This document shows, in pieces, positions 26,521 through 36,677 of a stretch of 43,671 bases of DNA. Both the position numbers and the translations under genes were made by a program. How positions within the stretch are numbered: position 1 is the first letter of the stretch; every line of letters begins with the position of its first letter. The notes under the pieces were generated by a model. That model did not search any database, was not told the DNA's origin, and worked only from the letters and a program-made list of their open reading frames with translations. The stretch comes from Helicobacteraceae bacterium (GTDB lineage Bacteria > Campylobacterota > Campylobacteria > Campylobacterales > SZUA-545): NCBI GenBank assembly GCA_031288475.1, contig JAITRJ010000038.1, forward strand, positions 1 through 43,671, in the 5' to 3' direction.

Positions 26521-28052
26521 CAGCGTCCCCTTTCGCCCGGCGTAGTCAGATATCTCAGTCTATCCAGTGTGTCTCTTGACAAAAGCGATTTATCCGCCAT
26601 AAAAGTAACCAAGTTTTTTGAGCTTGTATCAATCGGCTCCAGCACGGGTTTTGGATAGACGCCAAGCCATATTACGACCAAAACCAGCGGAATCAGCGCC
26701 GCAAGTTCCCGTTTATTGAGATCGCTTAGCGTTTTATTAGCCTCGATCGTAACCTCGCCGTAGAAGGTTTTCCGGTATAGGTTAAGCATATAAACCGCGC
26801 CCAGAATAATTGACGTTCCCGCCAAAAGCGCCATAATGGGGCTCGCGCGGAAATAGCCCAGCAGCGATAAAAACTCGCCCACAAAACCCATCGTCAGCGG
26901 CAGCCCAGCCGAAGCCATCGCCATAAACATAAATATCGCCGCGTAGATCGGCATAACGGAGGCGATTCCGCCAAACTCGCTCATCAGCTTCGTATGACGA
27001 CGATCGTAGATTACGCCCACAAGCATAAACAGCGCGCCGCTGATAATGCCGTGGCTGAGCATAAAGAACACCGAGCCGCCGATCCCCTCCGCGTTCAGCG
27101 CGAACGTTCCCAAGATAATCACTCCCATATGACTAATCGAACTGTAAGCGATAATCTGTTTAATATCCTTTTGCGCAAACGCCACCATCGCCGCGTAAAT
27201 AACCATAATAATCCCGATCGCGCCCATAAACGGCGCGAAATAGACGCTCGCGTCGGGGAAAAGCGGCAGGCTGAAGCGCACAAAGCCGTATGTCCCCATC
27301 TTCAGCAGTACGGCGGCAAGCAGCACCGAACCGATTGTCGGAGCCTGCCCGTGCGCGTATGGTAACCATGTGTGAAAGGGAAACACAGGAACTTTCACCG
27401 CAAAACCAATTCCCATTGCGACAAAAAGCCAGAGCTGATGCTCAAAACCGATACGGAACATAAACCACTGTATGATGTTGAAGGTGAGAACGCCGGTCTG
27501 CTGATAATAAAGCCACGCGAAATACAGGATTGCTAAAAGCAGCAGAAGCGAACCACTAAAGGTATAGATAAAGAATTTCACCGCCGCGTAGATTCGGTTG
27601 CCGCTGCCCCATGCGCCGATAATATAGAGCATCGGCACAAGCGAAAACTCCCAGAAAAAGTAAAAAACTATCGCATCCAGCGCGGCGAATACGCCGATCA
27701 TAGTCATTTCTAATATCAAAATTGAGGCGACAAGATTTTTAAGCCGCTCCGTTTCGCCAAGCGCGATCAGGGCGATGAGCGTGATAAAGGCGCTCAGCAG
27801 AATCATAAAGAGCGAAAAACCATCCACGCCGACCGTATAGGAAACGCCAAACGATTCGATCAGCGGTACGCTGACGTAGAATTGCATAGTCGGATCGGCG
27901 GGATTGAACATAAACCAGACTAAAAGCGAGAGTGTCAGCTCGACCGCCGCCGCCGCGATCGCGTAACCCCGTATGCGGTCTTTGGGGATTCCAAAACCGA
28001 CGAGCGCCGCCAGAAGCGGAAAAAATATAAGAATTGAGAGAATGTGATCCAA
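26520..28052 (-). CDS. nuoM: NADH-quinone oxidoreductase subunit M
   Basis: Antiporter-like proton-pumping subunit, 510 residues with about 14 helices. The essential glutamate E135 (FWEFSLVPMLYII) and the half-channel lysine region (AVKVPVFPFHTWLPYAHGQAPT) are visible, as is the broken-helix pattern around KQIIAYSSISHMG. One base separates it from nuoL. Confidence 0.97.
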   Translation of the reverse strand: MDHILSILIFFPLLAALVGFGIPKDRIRGYAIAAAAVELTLSLLVWFMFNPADPTMQFYVSVPLIESFGVSYTVGVDGFSLFMILLSAFITLIALIALGETERLKNLVASILILEMTMIGVFAALDAIVFYFFWEFSLVPMLYIIGAWGSGNRIYAAVKFFIYTFSGSLLLLLAILYFAWLYYQQTGVLTFNIIQWFMFRIGFEHQLWLFVAMGIGFAVKVPVFPFHTWLPYAHGQAPTIGSVLLAAVLLKMGTYGFVRFSLPLFPDASVYFAPFMGAIGIIMVIYAAMVAFAQKDIKQIIAYSSISHMGVIILGTFALNAEGIGGSVFFMLSHGIISGALFMLVGVIYDRRHTKLMSEFGGIASVMPIYAAIFMFMAMASAGLPLTMGFVGEFLSLLGYFRASPIMALLAGTSIILGAVYMLNLYRKTFYGEVTIEANKTLSDLNKRELAALIPLVLVVIWLGVYPKPVLEPIDTSSKNLVTFMADKSLLSRDTLDRLRYLTTPGERGR

Positions 28053-28053
28053 T

Positions 28054-29946
28054 TTACGCTCCTTGTATCAGCAGTCCGATATAGGCTATCAGCAGCAGAA
28101 CGATCAAACCCGCCGTCATCCAGCGCAGCATAGGCGAAAGGCTGCCATTGTGCATCTTGCGGCACCTTCTGCCCGCCGCGTAAGTAGCTTTGGCGATCAA
28201 ATCGACTACGAAATCCACGATTTTGAGATCGATCTTTCGCCATAAAAAATCACTTGCCGCCATATACGGCGAGATAATCGCTTTTTTATATAACGCGGGG
28301 ATATACCACTCGTTACTCAAAAACTTATAGAGCGGAGAGTTTTGCCAATTCGGACTGAAGCCGCCTCTGGCATATTTCCAAACGGCAAAAGCTATGCTCG
28401 CGATAACCAGCGTCAGCGTCGTGCCGATCAACGCGTATTCAATCGAATGCTCTAAATGCGGCGTGTCTGTGCGCAGCATTTTGGAAACGAGGTTGGTATA
28501 GCCCGCCTCAAACAAGCCCGCGATAATTGCTAGTAGCGCCAGCGGCGACATAGCCGCAAGCATAAGCTTCGGCGCTTCGTGCGGATGAATGCGCAGTTTT
28601 TCGTAGTTTGCCTCTTTACCGAAAAAGACGACCATCACGACGCGGAAGCTATAAAACGCGGTCATCGCTGCCGTTATCAGCAATACCGCCCATATAACAT
28701 AGTGCGAGCTTCCAAACGCGACTTCGAGTATTTTATCTTTGGAAAAAAAGCCAGCGAAAGGATAGACGCCCGCAAGCGCGATCGAGGCGATCGTCATCAT
28801 AACTGCCGTCGGTTTCATCGCCGACCATAATCTGCCCATCTTGCGGATATTAAGTTCGTCGCGCATAGCGTGCATCACGTTACCCGCGCCTAAGAACAAA
28901 AGCGCCTTGAAAAAGGCGTGCGTCGCAAGGTGAAACAGCGCCACCCAGTAGTAACCAAGCCCAGTCGCAGCAAACATATAGCCAAGCTGAGAAAGCGTCG
29001 AATAGGCGATGATCCGCTTAAGATCGGCAGCGACAAGCGCCATGGAAGCGGCAAAAAACGCCACGAACGCGCCCAGCGCCGCCACGAACGCGCCGACTTC
29101 ACTTACCGCGCTATAGAGCGGACTAGCGCGAACCAGCAGATAAACGCCTGCCGTAACCATCGTCGCCGCGTGGATCAGCGCCGAAACGGGCGTGGGCCCC
29201 TCCATAGCGTTGGCAAGCCACGTGTGCAACGGAAACTGTGCTGATTTGCCCATCGCGCCGATAAACAGTAAAATCGCAATCCATATCAAAACGCCGCGCT
29301 CCACAAAACGGAGCGCCGCGAAAACATCGTCGTAGCGGAGCGATCCGATCTGCCAATAGATTAAAAATATGCCAAGCAGCATTCCCAGATCGGCTACGCG
29401 GTTCATAATGAACGCTTCGTTTGCAGCCCACGAGGCAAACGGCTTGCGATACCAAAAGCCGATAAGCAGATAAGAGCACAGTCCAACCCCCTCCCAGCCT
29501 ACAAACAACCCCAAAAAGTTGTCGCTCATCACCAGAACCATCATCGAGAAAACAAAAGCGCTGAGGTAGCTGAAAAAGCGGTTGAAGCTTTTATCGTGCG
29601 CCATATAGCCGATCGAGTAGATATGAACGACAGTCGAGACGAGCGTAACGACGCACATCATAACGGCGCCAATCTGATCGGCGGCGAAGCCGAACTTCAG
29701 ACTCAGCCGTCCAGAGACGATCCAGTCAAAAAGTACGACGCTAACCCGCTCGCCTTGCGTATAGACAAAATACAATAAGGTTAAAGAGGCGGCTAACGAG
29801 AGGGCTAACAGAGCGGTTGGCACAATTCCCGCTGCGATCCTTTTTTCTTTCGCGCCGAAAAACAGGCCCGCGAACAGCGAGCCCGCGAGCGGTGAAAATA
29901 ACGCGAACAGCAGTAACGCTTCCATCGCAAAAGTATGTAAAGTCAT
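28054..29946 (-). CDS. nuoL: NADH-quinone oxidoreductase subunit L
   Basis: Distal proton-pumping subunit, 630 residues: about 14 core helices (GWEGVGLCSYLLIGFWY with the key glutamate, and SAQFPLHTWLANAMEGPTPVSALIHAATMV), followed by the long lateral helix and a final membrane helix at the C-terminus. An AAAGGAG site precedes the ATG; the 54 bases to nuoK hold nothing else that I recognise. Confidence 0.97.
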   Translation of the reverse strand: MTLHTFAMEALLLFALFSPLAGSLFAGLFFGAKEKRIAAGIVPTALLALSLAASLTLLYFVYTQGERVSVVLFDWIVSGRLSLKFGFAADQIGAVMMCVVTLVSTVVHIYSIGYMAHDKSFNRFFSYLSAFVFSMMVLVMSDNFLGLFVGWEGVGLCSYLLIGFWYRKPFASWAANEAFIMNRVADLGMLLGIFLIYWQIGSLRYDDVFAALRFVERGVLIWIAILLFIGAMGKSAQFPLHTWLANAMEGPTPVSALIHAATMVTAGVYLLVRASPLYSAVSEVGAFVAALGAFVAFFAASMALVAADLKRIIAYSTLSQLGYMFAATGLGYYWVALFHLATHAFFKALLFLGAGNVMHAMRDELNIRKMGRLWSAMKPTAVMMTIASIALAGVYPFAGFFSKDKILEVAFGSSHYVIWAVLLITAAMTAFYSFRVVMVVFFGKEANYEKLRIHPHEAPKLMLAAMSPLALLAIIAGLFEAGYTNLVSKMLRTDTPHLEHSIEYALIGTTLTLVIASIAFAVWKYARGGFSPNWQNSPLYKFLSNEWYIPALYKKAIISPYMAASDFLWRKIDLKIVDFVVDLIAKATYAAGRRCRKMHNGSLSPMLRWMTAGLIVLLLIAYIGLLIQGA

Positions 29947-30000
29947 AAAATCTCCTTTTTGTAGAAAGAAAAATACCTGACAGATTTACAGGATTGTCCC

Positions 30001-30303
30001 TTACCCATTCATATTCTTGATAACGTTGAGATCCAAAGAACCTTTGCGCTTATACAGCAAAATTAACAGCCCAAGCCCCACCGCCACTTCCGACGCGGCG
30101 ATCGCGATAATAAAAAAGGCGAACACTTGACCGGTCAGATCGCCTATATAGCGCGAAACAGCGACAAGCCCTACGTTTACGCTGTTTAACAGAATCTCGG
30201 TAGAGAAAAAAAGCAGAAGAAGATTCTGTCTGCGCATAACCCCAATCAAACCGATCGCGAAAAGGATGGCGCTGAGTGTCAGATAATGCGTCAAAGTAAT
30301 CAT
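30001..30303 (-). CDS. nuoK: NADH-quinone oxidoreductase subunit K
   Basis: Three-helix membrane subunit, 100 residues. Both conserved membrane glutamates are present (FFSTEILLNSVNV in helix 2, and IAIAASEVAVGLGL in helix 3), forming part of the central hydrophilic axis. Its start overlaps the nuoJ stop by 4 bases (ATGA). Confidence 0.96.
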   Translation of the reverse strand: MITLTHYLTLSAILFAIGLIGVMRRQNLLLLFFSTEILLNSVNVGLVAVSRYIGDLTGQVFAFFIIAIAASEVAVGLGLLILLYKRKGSLDLNVIKNMNG

Positions 30304-30818
30304 TTCTTTCTCTCCTCGCTATGCGTATATTCCATCTTTCTGCTTGCCAGAAGAATGCCCGCAATCATAGCCGTAAGCAGCAGCAGCCCCGAAAGCTCGA
30401 ATGGCAGCAGATATTCGGTAAAAAGCGCGACGCCAAGCGTTTTCACGTTGTTCTCCCCCGCAATGCCGCCGCCTTCGATCAAAACGGACGGCGCGGCGAT
30501 CATCAGCGCCGCCACCAGCGCGGTAAAGGCGCTTAGCACAAACACTAACCGCTCCGCCGCAATCTCCTCATAAACAGGCTTGGACGCGTCAAAAAACATC
30601 ATGCCAAAAGCGTACAGCGCAACCACCGCGCCCGTATATACGACAATCTGCACGACTCCCATAAAGTCCGCGTCCAGCAGGAAGAAAAACGCGCTGATAA
30701 AGATCATACCGGCCGCAAGCGCGCTGAAACTGTATACGATCTGACGGCTCATTACCGTAATTGTAAAGCAGCCGATTACCAAAGCGGCGAAAAGATAAAA
30801 AGCGATTGTTTCAAACAT
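30300..30818 (-). CDS. nuoJ: NADH-quinone oxidoreductase subunit J
   Basis: Membrane subunit with five helices, 172 residues. The helix-3 segment MGVVQIVVYTGAVVALYAFGMMFF, which contains the pi-bulge region gating proton transfer, is well conserved. It lies 9 bases after nuoI. Confidence 0.95.
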   Translation of the reverse strand: MFETIAFYLFAALVIGCFTITVMSRQIVYSFSALAAGMIFISAFFFLLDADFMGVVQIVVYTGAVVALYAFGMMFFDASKPVYEEIAAERLVFVLSAFTALVAALMIAAPSVLIEGGGIAGENNVKTLGVALFTEYLLPFELSGLLLLTAMIAGILLASRKMEYTHSEERKK

Positions 30819-30827
30819 CTCTCTCCT

Positions 30828-31406
30828 TCAGTAAGCAAGCGGGGTTTGCTTGACGTTTTTGTCCGCGTCGGCGCCGATCGCGCCGAAACCATCAAACTCT
30901 TTTTGCAGCCTGATCGCCTCTTTCTGAGAGAGCATGTCGTCCTTAATGGAAAAGTGTGCTCTCTGTTCGCTGGCGTTTTCAAAGCGATCTCCATGAACAA
31001 TCGCGAGTTCGGGGCAGACCTCGGCGCATAAGCCGCAATAGATGCACCGTCCAAAGTTAATCGTGTAATCCCTCACTTTCTTACGGGAATCCTCGCCCAG
31101 ATACGTCTCAATGCGAATCGACTTCGCCGGGCATATCTTTTCGCACAGACCGCACCCAATGCAACGCTCCGCGCCGCTTTCAAACAGGCGAAGAAGCTTG
31201 TGAATAGCGCGGTAGCGTTTGGAAATCGGCAGCCGCTCTTTTGGATAAACAGTCGTATGAGTAGGATCAGCGGCAAAAACCTTAAATACAACCCACAACC
31301 CTTTCAGCAGCTCAAATTTCAGCGATCGTCTGACAAGCTGTTTGAAGCGCTCAAAACCGTTCTGTGGACGCGCCGCCGATTTAATCTGAATATATCCGTT
31401 TTTCAT
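30828..31406 (-). CDS. nuoI: NADH-quinone oxidoreductase subunit I
   Basis: Peripheral-arm subunit with two 4Fe-4S clusters (N6a and N6b), 192 residues. The ligands are C82/C85/C88/C92 (CIGCGLCEKIC) and C121/C124/C127/C131 (CIYCGLCAEVC). I choose the second of two close ATGs (31404-31406), since TAGGAG lies 6 bases before it but directly abuts the first. It passes electrons from NuoG to the NuoB N2 cluster. Confidence 0.96.
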   Translation of the reverse strand: MKNGYIQIKSAARPQNGFERFKQLVRRSLKFELLKGLWVVFKVFAADPTHTTVYPKERLPISKRYRAIHKLLRLFESGAERCIGCGLCEKICPAKSIRIETYLGEDSRKKVRDYTINFGRCIYCGLCAEVCPELAIVHGDRFENASEQRAHFSIKDDMLSQKEAIRLQKEFDGFGAIGADADKNVKQTPLAY

Positions 31407-31415
31407 CGTCATCTC

Positions 31416-32411
31416 CTACATTATCACCAAGGCGGTAATCAGAATATTGGCAACCGCCAGCGGCATTAAAACCTTCCAGCACAGCCACATCAACTGATCG
31501 GGGCGGATATGCGGCCATGCGCCGCGTACGAGACAGAACATAAAGAAAAAGAAAGCCACCTTCAGAAATATGGCGAGTGTGCCCGGTATGAAGTAAAAAT
31601 CGTTGTAACCGCCTAAAAATATCAGCGAGATCAAAAAACAGATCGTAAACATATTGGCATACTCGCCGATCGCGAACAACCCCCAATGAATGCCCGAATA
31701 CTCCGTCGCGTAGCCGGTAACCACCTCCGCCTCGTGTTCAAGCAGATCAAAGGGAGTACGGTTGGTTTCGGCGTAACCTGCCATCATAAAAAGCGCGAAG
31801 GCAAGCGGCTGCTTGAAGATCATCCAGTCAAACAGCCCGCCCGCCTGATAGTCATTCAGGTGTATAAGCGAAAGCGAGCCGACCAGCAAAATAGGGCTAA
31901 GCAAAGCAAGTCCGCTGATCACTTCGTAACTGATCAGTTGAATCGCCGTACGCGCGCCGCCCAAAAGCGAGTATTTATTCACAGACGCGATCCCGCCAAG
32001 CAACGGACCGTATAAACCGCTCGCCATCACGCCAAGAACGAATAAAACGCCGACGTTTATATCCGCCACAATCGGTTTGATCGTGTGTCCGAACATCTCG
32101 AAAGGTGCAAAAAACGGTACGGCGGACATCGCTATGAACGCCGTGGAGGCGGTGATGACCGGCGCGATAAAGAAGATAGGTCTGATCGCGTGGCGCGGAA
32201 TGATATTCTCCTTTGTGAACATCTTGATCCCGTCCGCCACGATCTGCAAAAGCCCCAGCGGACCTACGTGCATAGGACCTTTGCGCCGCTGCATAAACGC
32301 GAGCAGCCGCCGCTCGAAATACGTCCCATACCCCGCTAGTGCGGAAAAGAACAAAACTACGACGATCGCTTTAATAATGGTTTCAATCACAAAAAAAATT
32401 AAATCGCCCAT
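31416..32411 (-). CDS. nuoH: NADH-quinone oxidoreductase subunit H
   Basis: Membrane subunit that forms the quinone chamber together with NuoB and NuoD, 331 residues with eight helices. The segments FMQRRKGPMHVGPLGLLQIVADGIKM and NRTPFDLLEHEAEVVTGYATEYSG carry the conserved charged residues of the family. It lies 2 bases after the second nuoG. Confidence 0.97.
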   Translation of the reverse strand: MGDLIFFVIETIIKAIVVVLFFSALAGYGTYFERRLLAFMQRRKGPMHVGPLGLLQIVADGIKMFTKENIIPRHAIRPIFFIAPVITASTAFIAMSAVPFFAPFEMFGHTIKPIVADINVGVLFVLGVMASGLYGPLLGGIASVNKYSLLGGARTAIQLISYEVISGLALLSPILLVGSLSLIHLNDYQAGGLFDWMIFKQPLAFALFMMAGYAETNRTPFDLLEHEAEVVTGYATEYSGIHWGLFAIGEYANMFTICFLISLIFLGGYNDFYFIPGTLAIFLKVAFFFFMFCLVRGAWPHIRPDQLMWLCWKVLMPLAVANILITALVIM

Positions 32412-32413
32412 CT

Positions 32414-34645
32414 TTATCCTTTTGTAATTTTCGCTGAAATAAAGCGGTAGCCGTCGGCGCTGCCATCAAAATCCGGAAGGAAAGCGAAGCTGCCGCCAAT
32501 AAATCTGTCAAGCACAACCGGCAGAGCCGTTTTGATGTCACCCCCGATCACAGCCGTTTCTCCCTCTTCAAGTGCGTTGGCTCTTATAAACTCCGCGCTA
32601 GCGTGGAGCGCCGATCTGATATCCAGAGCCTTCGCGCCAAAGGGGTTAAAAGCGTCGATTGGGTTTGCGCGGTAGATCACACTCCCTGTAAGCGGCGGCA
32701 GACTGGAAACGGCCGCGGACGTATTTTTGATCGCCACGTTCTCTATTGCCAGCGCGTAACCCCTAACTTCCCTGCCGTCAGCGTCAAAGCTGTTTTTCAG
32801 ATCGTCGTATGAAACACCCTTTGGCAGCTCGGCGGTTAAGTCTGCCGTTTTTTCAATCTCGCACCCCAATCCATTTGCCAGATCGGTAAGCGTATAGCCG
32901 TCATACGGCAGGGCGGGCGCGATTGGCAGAACGCGCCGATCAATATTTACAACTGTCCCCTCCTGCTGATTGAGCGGCGGCATATCAAGATTTCCACCAC
33001 CAAGCGCGCTCAAGGTAAAATCCCCTTCCGCGTTGTAGCCAACCGTAAAACCTCCGCCTTTTTCGTCCAGATCGGCAAATAAAGCCGCACCCAAAGAATT
33101 TACAAAGCGGGGGGAGATGATCACGCTGAATGGCGTAGCGCGTTCAATCGTTCCAAGCAGCGTGGCGATGTTCTCCCATTGCGGATGAAAGATCAGATCG
33201 CTTCCAGCGATCAGCGTGAATCGCTCTCTGCCCTCCGCCAGCTTGTCGATCGCCTCCAGCTCCTCGCCGCCAAATACGATTTCCTCGCCGCCGAAATCGT
33301 GGATTTTCTTCCTGTCGGCGAAACGGTTTAGTATCTTGAAAAGAATCTCTGCTTCGCCTAGCGGCGCGGCACGCATAGGTAAAAAGTTTTTGTGAAGCGA
33401 ATCGAGCAGTTTATCCCCTACGGGATGAAAGTCGATCGCCGCCGCCTTTCTAACCATAACGGCGTTGACCACTGCCGATCGCAGCGCTGGGTTGTCGTTG
33501 CCAAGCCTGCATCCGATCGAAACGATGAAGTCGCCAAGATCGCGCTTGCTCCCGCTGTAAAGCGATCTCCCAGCCGCCAATGAAAAAAGCCGTAAAAAAC
33601 ACTTATATGAGAACGCGTCTTTATTGATAAGTTTTACGCCAAGCAGTGCCTTGAGCCTGTTTAGGATCAAAATCTCCTCGTTGGTGATAAGCGACGAAAA
33701 GCGGATCGTTTCCGCTTTTTTAAGCGCCTTAACTGCTTTCTCAAACGCGCCGCTATCTTTTTTAGCGCCGTTTGAGTAATTAAACGCGAAACGTCCCGCT
33801 CCGCAGAGAGTCTCAAAATGAAAATCGCTGGTAACGCGGTAGATCGCGTCGTGCGGATCGTCTATGCCGCCCTGCTTCACATCGTAAAAAAGGTGGCACG
33901 CGCTGGGGCAATGCACGCAACTCGAGACGATGCGTCTCAGCTCCCACGCGTTGGAGCGGTATTGAAAATCGGCGGTTATCATCGCCCCAGTTGGGCAGAC
34001 TGCCGCGCACTCGCCACAATTGACGCAGTTGTCGTACTTCGGCGATTGTGAGATCAGCGATTTGTTCAGCTTATTCCACACAGCATAGGCGTCTTTGGGC
34101 ATAGACTCTTTATACCCCTCCGCGATCGCTTCCGATCCGCGCGGCGACGTGGCAAGCGCCACAGCCCCAACCCTATCCTTGCAAACCGTAACGCACCGCT
34201 CGCAGACGATGCAAAGAGCGGGATCGTAGCGGGTCCGTCCCCAGATAACAGCTTTTTTGGCGGTATCCCTGATCGCGTAGTTCTGGGAGTTTACCTCCTG
34301 AAAAAGCGTATTGTCCTGCAGTTCGCACTCGCCCGATTTATCGCACACGCCGCACTGAAACGGGTGGTTTACCGCATACACCTCCATAATGGCAGCGCGA
34401 TCTTTGCGCATCTCCTCGCTGTCCGTAACGATCGCCATTCCCTCTTTTGCTTTCGCGTTGCAGGAATAAACCCGCTTGCCGTCGGCCTCAACCATGCACA
34501 GCCTGCACGCGAGCGTGGGCGAACAGCGCGTCAGGCAGCAGATCGCGGGGATAAATATGTTGTTGGCGCGGGAGATCGAAAGGATCGTCTCTCCCTCCAT
34601 CGCCTTTATCTGTCTGTTGTTGATTGTTAATGTGATCTCCGCCAT
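32414..34645 (-). CDS. nuoG: NADH-quinone oxidoreductase subunit G, second paralogue
   Basis: Large iron-sulphur subunit, 743 residues. The N-terminus has the 2Fe-2S set (N1b), then the HxxxCxxCxxxxxC motif (HPFQCGVCDKSGEC), two ferredoxin-type 4Fe-4S sets (CIVCERCVTVC and CVNCGECAAVC) and the CxxCxxxC plus distant C of N7. The C-terminal molybdopterin-oxidoreductase-like part is degenerate, as in all NuoG. Start is the ATG at 34643-34645, one base after the upstream nuoG stop and behind GGGAG; the frame is open 24 codons further upstream. It follows a shorter NuoG paralogue. I recall two nuoG genes in some free-living Campylobacterota. Confidence 0.92.
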   Translation of the reverse strand: MAEITLTINNRQIKAMEGETILSISRANNIFIPAICCLTRCSPTLACRLCMVEADGKRVYSCNAKAKEGMAIVTDSEEMRKDRAAIMEVYAVNHPFQCGVCDKSGECELQDNTLFQEVNSQNYAIRDTAKKAVIWGRTRYDPALCIVCERCVTVCKDRVGAVALATSPRGSEAIAEGYKESMPKDAYAVWNKLNKSLISQSPKYDNCVNCGECAAVCPTGAMITADFQYRSNAWELRRIVSSCVHCPSACHLFYDVKQGGIDDPHDAIYRVTSDFHFETLCGAGRFAFNYSNGAKKDSGAFEKAVKALKKAETIRFSSLITNEEILILNRLKALLGVKLINKDAFSYKCFLRLFSLAAGRSLYSGSKRDLGDFIVSIGCRLGNDNPALRSAVVNAVMVRKAAAIDFHPVGDKLLDSLHKNFLPMRAAPLGEAEILFKILNRFADRKKIHDFGGEEIVFGGEELEAIDKLAEGRERFTLIAGSDLIFHPQWENIATLLGTIERATPFSVIISPRFVNSLGAALFADLDEKGGGFTVGYNAEGDFTLSALGGGNLDMPPLNQQEGTVVNIDRRVLPIAPALPYDGYTLTDLANGLGCEIEKTADLTAELPKGVSYDDLKNSFDADGREVRGYALAIENVAIKNTSAAVSSLPPLTGSVIYRANPIDAFNPFGAKALDIRSALHASAEFIRANALEEGETAVIGGDIKTALPVVLDRFIGGSFAFLPDFDGSADGYRFISAKITKG

Positions 34646-34646
34646 T

Positions 34647-36677
34647 TTAATCTCCCGCTTTTGATAGCTTAACCGACTCAAACCTATAGCCGTTTTGGAT
34701 ATGCTCCTGCAAGTCAAAGACCTCTAGATCGGCAATCGTGCCCTTCAAATTCTTATCCACAATAAAACGCCGCTTGAAAACGCTCTCCCTCGCCCTTACC
34801 GTAATCAGATCACCATCACTGATACCGCCGGAAATCGCAAATTGAACCGAACCGCGCAAAAAACCCTCTTTTTTATAACCGCGGCTGACAAAATGCACCA
34901 CCGTCCCGTTGAACTCCCCGATCGGCGCAACCTGTTCCGGCAAGTGGACGCTTATTACGCACCGCTTCGTTTTCAGCGTATACGTTTCTATGCGGTCAAA
35001 GGCGATCTGCTTAAAGCCTTTCTCAGATGGCAGTCTCTCCGTGCAATCGATCGTCCATCTGATCTTCTCGCCGAGCTTTCTGGCAATGGAACCAAGCGTT
35101 TCGCCGCTGTATGCGAGCGCCGCATGGAGCGGCTTAACTTCTCTGTCAATCGTCGCAATTGTTCCCTCCTGATAAATCGCGGGAATATACGGCAGCCTTA
35201 CGGCGTTCTCAGCCGGAACAAGATTGCACAGCAGCGCGATGCCAAGAGCGTTGGCTGAGGGCGGGATCATCAGCGTCTCCATACCCGCCCTGCGCAGAAA
35301 GCCTACAAGCTTGGCGATCGCCTCCGATCGTACGTGGGAATACATCTCGCTGCCAACGATCAGCGTGGTCTTGAGGGCAATCTTGCCTCGTAAAATTTCT
35401 ATCTCCTCCTCGCCTACGTTCGATTCGGCGCAGATGTTTCCGTAATCAAGCGCGTCAGCCCATTTTTGAACGCCCGCGCGATCGGCAAAAAGACTCAAAA
35501 TCAGCGCTAAAACTCCCTCCTCCGCGCCAGCCTCGTAGCGAATTCTCTGCGTACTGATCCAATCCGCGCGATCGATCGGGCTGATCGTGATCACCTCCGC
35601 GCCGTTCATCGAAGCGTGACAAATAGCGCTGTAAAGCAGGGGAACCTCCGTCATAAGACTGGATGAGACGATCAAAACCGCGCCGCTTGTACGCACCGCA
35701 TCGATATCGGCGCTGTAAAGCGATTCGCCGCACACCGCGCCGTACACGCGTAAAAAGCTCTGAAACGCCCGTACGCTATCGTTGGCGATCAAAAAGCCAA
35801 GTTTTTCCGACAACAGATTAAGCAGATACGCCTCTTCGTTGCTGCTGCGGCCATCAATTTCAACGACCCCGCACAGCGCCTCGGCGGAAGGGGCGCCGTT
35901 TAACCAAAAAAGAGCGTAGCGCCCAAGCGCACAGAGAGGGAGTGCTTCCACGTCGTTCGTAACGCGTGTAAGCCGATCTCGTTTGGTTTCGTAAAAAAGA
36001 TCGCAGCCGCACGGACACACCGCGCATGTCGAAGGCGTTCTGGTAAGTTCCCACGCGTTTACACGGCACTTAAATGTCATAGAAACGATCGCGCCGACAG
36101 GGCAGACTGCCGCGCATTCGCCGCAGTCGGAACATCGGTTTTGATCGAACTCGATCTTTGATCGATAGCCGTTCGCCCGTATCTTAAGCGCGTTTAGCCC
36201 CACCGCCTCGTTGCAGACGCGCGCGCACCGCTCGCACATGACGCACAGCGCGGGATCGTAGGAAAGCGTCGCCCACGTTTCGACTGTCCGCTTAGGCTCT
36301 CTGGCGAAAAACCGCTGTTCGCTCAAGCCGAACTCCAGCGCTTTATTCTGCAATTCGCACTCGCCCGATTTATCGCACACGCCGCACTGAAGCGGATGGT
36401 TGACGCAGAGCATTTTGATTACTTCGCCTCGTATTCCGCGCAGTTCCTCCGAATCAGTCTCTACGATCAAGCCGCCGATCACCTTTGTCTGGCAGGCGCG
36501 GACGAAGCCGATGGAACGATCAGTCTTAACGAGGCAAAGCCCGCACGAACCGCTCGCGCTCACCTTTGAGAGATAGCACAGCGCGGGGATATACACGCCG
36601 TTTGCCCGCGCCGCCTCCAATATCGTCGCCCCCTCCTGCGCTCTGATTGTCTTGCGGTTCATCACCAGCGTTATCAT
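34647..36677 (-). CDS. nuoG: NADH-quinone oxidoreductase subunit G, first paralogue
   Basis: A 676-residue NuoG paralogue, only distantly similar to its neighbour in the C-terminal half. It keeps the N1b cysteines (CYLSKVSASGSCGLC and a later C), the His/Cys3 motif (HPLQCGVCDKSGEC), two 4Fe-4S sets (CVMCERCARVC and CSDCGECAAVC) and the N7-type CAVCPCGC with a distant cysteine. The start is the ATG at 36675-36677, which overlaps the stop of the fused oxidoreductase as ATGA; an upstream start is less likely. Perhaps one paralogue binds the special input module, but this is inference. Confidence 0.9.
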   Translation of the reverse strand: MITLVMNRKTIRAQEGATILEAARANGVYIPALCYLSKVSASGSCGLCLVKTDRSIGFVRACQTKVIGGLIVETDSEELRGIRGEVIKMLCVNHPLQCGVCDKSGECELQNKALEFGLSEQRFFAREPKRTVETWATLSYDPALCVMCERCARVCNEAVGLNALKIRANGYRSKIEFDQNRCSDCGECAAVCPVGAIVSMTFKCRVNAWELTRTPSTCAVCPCGCDLFYETKRDRLTRVTNDVEALPLCALGRYALFWLNGAPSAEALCGVVEIDGRSSNEEAYLLNLLSEKLGFLIANDSVRAFQSFLRVYGAVCGESLYSADIDAVRTSGAVLIVSSSLMTEVPLLYSAICHASMNGAEVITISPIDRADWISTQRIRYEAGAEEGVLALILSLFADRAGVQKWADALDYGNICAESNVGEEEIEILRGKIALKTTLIVGSEMYSHVRSEAIAKLVGFLRRAGMETLMIPPSANALGIALLCNLVPAENAVRLPYIPAIYQEGTIATIDREVKPLHAALAYSGETLGSIARKLGEKIRWTIDCTERLPSEKGFKQIAFDRIETYTLKTKRCVISVHLPEQVAPIGEFNGTVVHFVSRGYKKEGFLRGSVQFAISGGISDGDLITVRARESVFKRRFIVDKNLKGTIADLEVFDLQEHIQNGYRFESVKLSKAGD

